Part shown: in pieces, positions 59,856 through 64,000 of the stretch | Layout of the letters: every line of letters begins with the position of its first letter | Position numbering within the stretch: position 1 is the stretch's first letter | From: an uncultured Acidimicrobiales bacterium | GTDB lineage: Bacteria; Actinomycetota; Acidimicrobiia; Acidimicrobiales; Aldehydirespiratoraceae | DNA: 64,000 nucleotides | Assembly (NCBI GenBank): GCA_905480195.1 | Contig: CAJQPN010000020.1 | Location: 1-64,000, forward strand | Direction: 5' to 3' | Made by a program: the position numbers and the translations under genes | Notes under the pieces: model-generated | Told to the model about the DNA's origin: nothing | The model's input: only the letters and a program-made list of their open reading frames with translations | Database searches by the model: none

Positions 59856-60692
59856 TCACCCATGCTTGCGTGAGGTGGTCCATGCGAGTACTCGCTCCGA
59901 GAGCAGGGGCCAGGCAGTGGTCGCCCACGGTCCGAAGGGCTCGGTGGAGAGTGCGATGAGGGTTACGGAGGCCCTGGGATCGATCCACAGCATCGTGCCG
60001 GCCCGGCCGAAGTGTCCATATGTCTCCGGACTGTTGCCCTGCGCTGTCCAGTGCGGTGATTTGTGACCTCGCTTCTCAGGGCCGAGACCCCACGGGTTGG
60101 GGGAGTGGTGGCCGAACCCGGGAACGACCCCGTCAAGTTCGGGCAGATGGGTGGTGCAAGCTCGCTGAAGGGTGGAGTCGTGAATGAGGGTCGGCGTACG
60201 CCAGGCGGCTGTCAGTCGGAGGAGGTCTGCGACCGAGCCTCGGCCTCCGGCTCCTGCGGATCCGTCGAGAGAGAACGTCGTCATTCCCAGCGGGCGGGCG
60301 ACGGCGAGGCGAAGGTACTCAACGAACGGCATGTGGGCTCGCGCAGCGAGCAGATCGGCGAGCAGGTCATAGCCGACCGAGGAGTACAGTCGTTTGTGCC
60401 GGGGGCGGTGCACGAGATCGTGCGTATCGAAGCCGATACCACTGGCGTGGGCCAAGACGTCGGCGACGGTTGCCCCGGTATGCGGCTCGATCTCGTCGAG
60501 CGTGAGCGTTCCCTCCTCGTGGGCAACAAGAAGCGTCATTGCTGTTGCGAGCTTTGTGACCGATGCGAGATCGAAGACGCGCTCGATGTCTCCTCGATGA
60601 ATCACTGTGCCGTCCGATCTCAGGGCGGCAGCCGCCACCGTCCCCGGCCAGGAGTCGATCTCGGCGAGCGGGCCGGCAGTTGCCTGGGTCAT
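59856..60692 (-). CDS. Beta-lactamase-fold serine hydrolase
   Basis: 278-residue serine hydrolase of the class C beta-lactamase / esterase family. The SxxK motif is S44-V-T-K47 in DLASVTKLATAM. The second motif reads Y-S-S (LYSSVGYDLLADLL), where Y-S-N is more usual. HFGRAGTMLWIDP takes the KTG-like position (H-F-G). There is no signal peptide, so it is probably a cytosolic esterase or peptidase. The ATG at 60692 is supported by TAGCGT 7 nt upstream; a start at 60728 is the alternative. Confidence 0.85.
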   Translation of the reverse strand: MTQATAGPLAEIDSWPGTVAAAALRSDGTVIHRGDIERVFDLASVTKLATAMTLLVAHEEGTLTLDEIEPHTGATVADVLAHASGIGFDTHDLVHRPRHKRLYSSVGYDLLADLLAARAHMPFVEYLRLAVARPLGMTTFSLDGSAGAGGRGSVADLLRLTAAWRTPTLIHDSTLQRACTTHLPELDGVVPGFGHHSPNPWGLGPEKRGHKSPHWTAQGNSPETYGHFGRAGTMLWIDPRASVTLIALSTEPFGPWATTAWPLLSERVLAWTTSRKHG

Positions 60693-60699
60693 CACGATG

Positions 60700-60705
60700 A
60701 CGCTA
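60700..60705 (-). promoter_or_regulatory. -10-like hexamer for the serine hydrolase gene
   Basis: TAGCGT on the minus strand, 7 nt before the ATG at 60692. Confidence 0.4.
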
Positions 60706-60749
60706 GGCGGCGGACCGTCGTTGGCCACTCTTGGCCCTGCGATGCTGGC

Positions 60750-60755
60750 TACGCT
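60750..60755 (+). promoter_or_regulatory. -10-like hexamer for the cyclase gene
   Basis: TACGCT, 8 nt before the ATG at 60764 (5 nt before a GTG at 60761). Confidence 0.4.
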
Positions 60756-60763
60756 CAGAGGTG

Positions 60764-61279
60764 ATGATCGAGGAGTTTGGTGTTCGGGGCAAACGGATCG
60801 ACCGCTCCTTTGCCTTTATCGACCTGTGTGGCTTCACTGCGTACACCGACCACGAGGGCGACGACGAAGCGGTGGATTTGCTCAATGCGTTCCGAGCAAC
60901 CGTGCGCGGCGTGGCATCGGCTCGTGGCGTTCGCATCGCCAAGTGGCTGGGCGATGGCGCCATGCTCGTTGCGGTCGAGGCGGAACCGTTGCTCGAGGCC
61001 ATCGTCGAGATTGAAGCGCTGATCGACTCGTCGGGTTCACCGCTACCGTTGCGAGGCGGCTTCACCAGCGGCCGCGTCATCCTGATCGACGGTGATGATT
61101 ACATCGGTACGCCGGTAAATCTTGGGGCGCGGTTGTGTGATTGCGCCGAGCCCCGGCAGATTCTCGCCCCCGCCGACACTGTCGAACATCTGTATACATC
61201 TCTCGTTTCCCGACCGATCGGCACGCGAGCGATCGCCGGGTTCGACGACCCAGTGGATCTCGTCGAACTGTCCCGCTGA
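60764..61279 (+). CDS. Stand-alone class III adenylate/guanylate cyclase domain protein
   Basis: 171-residue cyclase homology domain with no other module. The metal-binding residues are D20 (FIDLCGFTAYTD) and D64 (KWLGDGAML). The adenine-specifying Lys is K60, with an acid pair at D111-D112, and the transition-state pair is N119 and R123 (PVNLGARL). All key residues are in place, so a functional cyclase, probably as a homodimer, is expected. It lacks any sensor domain. Its stop overlaps the start of the alkyltransferase-like gene (TGATG), so the two proteins are made together. Confidence 0.87.
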   Translation: MIEEFGVRGKRIDRSFAFIDLCGFTAYTDHEGDDEAVDLLNAFRATVRGVASARGVRIAKWLGDGAMLVAVEAEPLLEAIVEIEALIDSSGSPLPLRGGFTSGRVILIDGDDYIGTPVNLGARLCDCAEPRQILAPADTVEHLYTSLVSRPIGTRAIAGFDDPVDLVELSR

Positions 61280-61575
61280 TGGATCCGTTCGACCGCTCGT
61301 CGTGGACGGACTTCGAACTGGCGGTCGGCGAGGTTCTCGACGGTCTCGGAACGGGTGACCTGTTGACCTACGGCGAGGTTGCGGCCGAGGCCGGATACCC
61401 CGGTGCTGCCCGGGCTGTCGGTTCGATGCTCGCCAGGTCCAACGGCACGCTCCCGTGGTGGCGTGTCGTTGCTACGAGCGGGAAACTCTTAGCTTCTCAC
61501 GAGGCGGAGCAGGCTTTGCTCTTGGCCGGCGAGGGTGTGACCACTCGCGACGGCCGGGTGGTCAGGAACGGCTGA
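61279..61575 (+). CDS. Alkyltransferase-like (ATL) DNA-binding protein, MGMT family
   Basis: 98-residue MGMT-like protein. The helix-turn-helix segment YGEVAAEAGYPGAARAVGSML with R45 is the minor-groove reading part. Where alkyltransferases have P-C-H-R-V, this one has P59-W60-W61-R62-V63. The acceptor cysteine is therefore replaced by Trp, the defining change of ATL proteins, and the neighbouring His is also Trp, which is less usual. It should bind O6-alkylguanine and recruit nucleotide excision repair rather than repair directly. Coupled by TGATG to the cyclase gene. Confidence 0.9.
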   Translation: MDPFDRSSWTDFELAVGEVLDGLGTGDLLTYGEVAAEAGYPGAARAVGSMLARSNGTLPWWRVVATSGKLLASHEAEQALLLAGEGVTTRDGRVVRNG

Positions 61576-61678
61576 CCGGCCCGGTAGCCTGCGTAGGTCG
61601 ATCCGTCGCAGACGATGGATGATTCCTCCCGACGCACCGAGCGACGCCTTCCTCTTTGGATCCTCGGTCGAGAAGCAG

Positions 61679-62854
61679 ATGACCACCACCACCACTGCCA
61701 TGACGTTCGCGGACCTGGGACTGGCTGACGAGATCGTTGGCGTCCTATCCGAACGCGGTATTACCGCCCCCTTCCCCGTCCAGGAACTCACCATCCCCGA
61801 TGCTCTTGCTGGGCGCGATGTGTGCGGAAAGGCCAGGACCGGCTCAGGCAAGACCCTTGCCTTCGGCCTCCCCGTGTTGCAACGGATGCAGAAAGCCGCC
61901 CCGAACCACCCCACCGGTTTGGTGCTCGTGCCGACGCGCGAGCTCGCGAACCAGGTCTGTGACGAACTCGCACCGGCTGCTATCGCGGTAGGTCGCTCTG
62001 CGCTCGCGATCTACGGTGGGGCACCGATCGAAAAGCAGATCGAGAAGCTGGCGACGGGTGTCGATCTGGTTGTCGCCACACCCGGCCGCATGATCGACCT
62101 CATCGAGCGAGACGCGATCTCGGTTTCCCAGGTCCAGCACGTCGTCGTCGACGAGGCCGACCGCATGGCGGACATGGGCTTCCTGCCGCAGGTCGAGTGG
62201 ATCCTCCGCAACGTCGAAGGCGATCACCAGACTCTTCTGTTCTCGGCCACGCTCGACGGTGTGGTCAACACCTTGATCAAGCGTTACCAAACCGACCCCA
62301 CAATGCATGAGGTCGAGGCTGAGGAGGTCACGGTCGAGCAGATGACCCACCGCTTCGTCGCAGTCCACAAGATGGACAAGTCGAAGGTTGCGGCGGCAAT
62401 TGCGAGGTCGGCGGGGCGCACCATCATGTTCACGCGAACCAAAGTCATGGCGGATCGCCTGGCCAGTGACCTGAAAGACCTCGGTATCGACGCGGCACCG
62501 ATCCACGGTGACCTCCGTCAGTCCAGTCGCGAGAAGTCCCTGAAGGACTTCAGTGACGGCAAGCTCCGCACGCTGGTGGCCACTGACGTTGCTGCCCGCG
62601 GCATCCATGTCGACGACGTCGACGTGGTTATTCAGTACGACCCACCCGGCGACCATAAGACCTATCTGCATCGTGCGGGCCGTACCGCTCGCGCCGGCGA
62701 GTCGGGTCTTGTCGTGACGTTGTCGCTGTGGGACGAGGAACTCGACATCAAGCGTCTGCAGAAGCGCATCGAATGTGTTATGCCGATCGTCGAGATGTTC
62801 TCGAACGACGCGCGGCTGGCCAATCTCGTTGCCTGGGATCCCGAGGACTCCTGA
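61679..62854 (+). CDS. DEAD-box ATP-dependent RNA helicase
   Basis: 391-residue compact RNA helicase. The motifs are the Q motif (PFPVQELTIP), ARTGSGKT (I), PTRELA (Ia), TPGR (Ib), VVVDEADRMADMGF (II), SAT (III), IMFTRTKVMAD (IV), VATDVAARGIHV (V) and HRAGRTARAG (VI). It lacks the long basic tail of its paralogue at 22536. The start could be ATG 61619, 61679 or 61700. The C-terminus may overlap the start of the DNA methylase gene. Confidence 0.93.
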   Translation: MTTTTTAMTFADLGLADEIVGVLSERGITAPFPVQELTIPDALAGRDVCGKARTGSGKTLAFGLPVLQRMQKAAPNHPTGLVLVPTRELANQVCDELAPAAIAVGRSALAIYGGAPIEKQIEKLATGVDLVVATPGRMIDLIERDAISVSQVQHVVVDEADRMADMGFLPQVEWILRNVEGDHQTLLFSATLDGVVNTLIKRYQTDPTMHEVEAEEVTVEQMTHRFVAVHKMDKSKVAAAIARSAGRTIMFTRTKVMADRLASDLKDLGIDAAPIHGDLRQSSREKSLKDFSDGKLRTLVATDVAARGIHVDDVDVVIQYDPPGDHKTYLHRAGRTARAGESGLVVTLSLWDEELDIKRLQKRIECVMPIVEMFSNDARLANLVAWDPEDS

Positions 62855-64000
62855 CCACGAGGTCTTCCGGTTCGTCGAGGCCTGCGTCGCTGCCAGCCTC
62901 GGTGATAGTGCCGGAGTGATTGCCGCGGTCGTCCAGCGGGTCGCAACCGCGGGGCGGGTTGATGTCGAATTGCTCGTCGATGGTGTTGCCGTCGAAGTTT
63001 CCGCTGCTGCTCTCGAAGTTGGCGATGGCACGGTGTGCGCCGGGGAGTGGGGACCGTGGTTGCCCGGCTTTGTTCGGGAAGCGCTGCAGTCGCTTGAAGA
63101 TCAACGGCGACTGGGGATTCATCACACGCCCTCGCACGTCATCGAGGAACTCCTCGACCTGCTCGAGCAACGGACCGGGCCGATCGACGCTCATTCGAGC
63201 GTGCTCGACCCTGCCGTCGGGGGCGGAGCGTTCCTCCTCGCAGTAGCCGAGCGGATGAGCGGCGATCGACGCGAGATCGCGGAGCGGTTCTGGGCGGTCG
63301 ACATCGATCCGATCGCCCTCGCCACTGCCCATGCGGCGCTGTCGTTGTGGGCCGGCGGTCCGGTGTCGACTGGGCGGTTCGTCCTCGGTGATTTCCTGGC
63401 TGTGTCGACGAGTGAGCGATTACCTGATCGGGTCGACCTCGTCGTTGGTAACCCGCCGTTTCTCTCGCAACTCAAGGGACCGACCGCTCGAAACGCTGAT
63501 GCCCGAGCGGCACTACGAACTCGGTGGCCGGATGTGGGGGGATATGTCGATGATGCTGGGGCCTTTCTGCTCGGCGGCGCCGAGCGTCTGAGTGCACAGG
63601 GCGCAATGGTGCTGATGCAGCCCGACTCGATCCTTGCGGCATCTGATGCAGCGCCAGTGCGCGCTCGACTTCAGAACGTTGCACCCATCAGAGGCCTATG
63701 GGTCGAGGAGGTGCGGTCGTTCGCTGCAGCGATCGACACGGTCGCGATCGTGGCGGCACCCGGCGACCCGGGCCCGGTGCAGGTCGGTCGGGTTGATGCA
63801 CCCGAACCGTCGCCAGGTTCATGGGGTCACCTGCTTGCAGCAGCACGAGGCGTACCGGTCATTGCTGCAATGAGCGAAGGGCCATCACTTGCAGCGATCG
63901 CCCACGTCACTGCTGGCTTCCGAGACCAGTACTACGGATTGGTCGATGCCGTGGTCGACGATGCCGATGGTGAACATCCTCTCATCACGGTGGGCCTGAT
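62829..64000 (+). CDS. N6-adenine DNA methyltransferase, Eco57I/TaqI-like (3' partial)
   Basis: The frame is open to the end of the window (at least 390 residues). IHHTPSHVIEELLDLL is the motif X region before the SAM-binding motif I DPAVGGGAFLLA (residues 127-138 if TTG 62829 is the start). The catalytic motif IV is NPPF (208-211), which defines gamma-type N6-adenine methylases of restriction-modification or related systems. The start is uncertain: TTG 62829 or GTG 62916. No restriction gene is visible; it would lie beyond the edge, or the protein may be a fused type IIG enzyme. Confidence 0.85.
   Translation, partial: MPGIPRTPDHEVFRFVEACVAASLGDSAGVIAAVVQRVATAGRVDVELLVDGVAVEVSAAALEVGDGTVCAGEWGPWLPGFVREALQSLEDQRRLGIHHTPSHVIEELLDLLEQRTGPIDAHSSVLDPAVGGGAFLLAVAERMSGDRREIAERFWAVDIDPIALATAHAALSLWAGGPVSTGRFVLGDFLAVSTSERLPDRVDLVVGNPPFLSQLKGPTARNADARAALRTRWPDVGGYVDDAGAFLLGGAERLSAQGAMVLMQPDSILAASDAAPVRARLQNVAPIRGLWVEEVRSFAAAIDTVAIVAAPGDPGPVQVGRVDAPEPSPGSWGHLLAAARGVPVIAAMSEGPSLAAIAHVTAGFRDQYYGLVDAVVDDADGEHPLITVGL

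Noticed and set aside
1-64000. Mobile elements, CRISPR arrays, tRNA and rRNA genes
   Set aside because: No transposase, integrase, regularly spaced repeats or rRNA were seen, and intergenic gaps are mostly too short for tRNA genes; the longer gaps show no cloverleaf with a T-arm.

Overview
The window is 64 kb of high-GC chromosomal DNA from an actinobacterium, most likely of the class Acidimicrobiia (Ilumatobacter-like). This is inferred from gene content: a CofC-type enzyme of coenzyme F420 synthesis, a mycothiol-type LmbE deacetylase, a DUF2510 tail on an M48 protease, GpgS, a B12-dependent class II ribonucleotide reductase, and LexA boxes of the Gram-positive type (CGAACnnnnGTTCG). No phage, insertion sequence, CRISPR array, rRNA or tRNA was seen. 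Coding density is very high, with many 1-10 bp gene overlaps.

Layout. 1-3409: end of an ABC exporter, an Old Yellow Enzyme and a kinase-like phosphotransferase. 3406-8675 (minus): a tight five-gene operon of cofC, LmbE deacetylase, molybdopterin oxidoreductase, a 4-TM protein and an Fe-S bacterial photolyase. 8699-12494 (plus): gpsA, an unknown protein, rnhB and small proteins. 12504-17496: SpoU methylase, M48 protease, MauE-like protein, mutM and unknowns. 17747-24439: aminotransferase, type IIA topoisomerase A subunit, methyltransferase, DEAD-box helicase, msrB. 24781-34590 (plus): recA, miaB, a degenerate kinase-like ORF, miaA, dapF, hflX, dapC, dapD and dapE, i.e. SOS recombinase, tRNA A37 modification and the succinylase lysine/diaminopimelate branch. 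34603-39983: lexA, a divergent LysM membrane protein, a RibD-like reductase and nrdJ. 40112-47495: an alkylsulfatase facing a four-gene minus-strand cluster that fits gamma-butyrobetaine/carnitine catabolism. 47581-52332 (minus): glycolate oxidase glcD, glcE, glcF plus an FMN alpha-hydroxyacid dehydrogenase. 52407-64000: gpgS, L,D-transpeptidase, YihY/BrkB protein, DmdC-like acyl-CoA dehydrogenase, lgt, a kinase-like protein, a serine hydrolase, a class III cyclase with an alkyltransferase-like protein, a second DEAD-box helicase and the start of an N6-adenine DNA methylase.

Regulation stands out. (1) The lexA/LysM intergenic region holds four LexA-box palindromes in 70 bp, placed in two divergent promoters; recA has a perfect box between its -35 and -10. 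The LysM protein is therefore a candidate SOS cell-division inhibitor, analogous to YneA or Rv2719c. (2) The nrdJ leader (about 36868-37136) can form a 15-bp long-range helix enclosing about 145 nt, followed by duplicated GAGGGATC segments complementary to a site beside the Shine-Dalgarno. It is the best riboswitch-like candidate here. (3) Many start codons lie 6-9 nt downstream of a -10-like hexamer, so leaderless transcription looks common. At three divergent gene pairs the two -10 hexamers overlap in one 10-bp ANNNTANNNT element.
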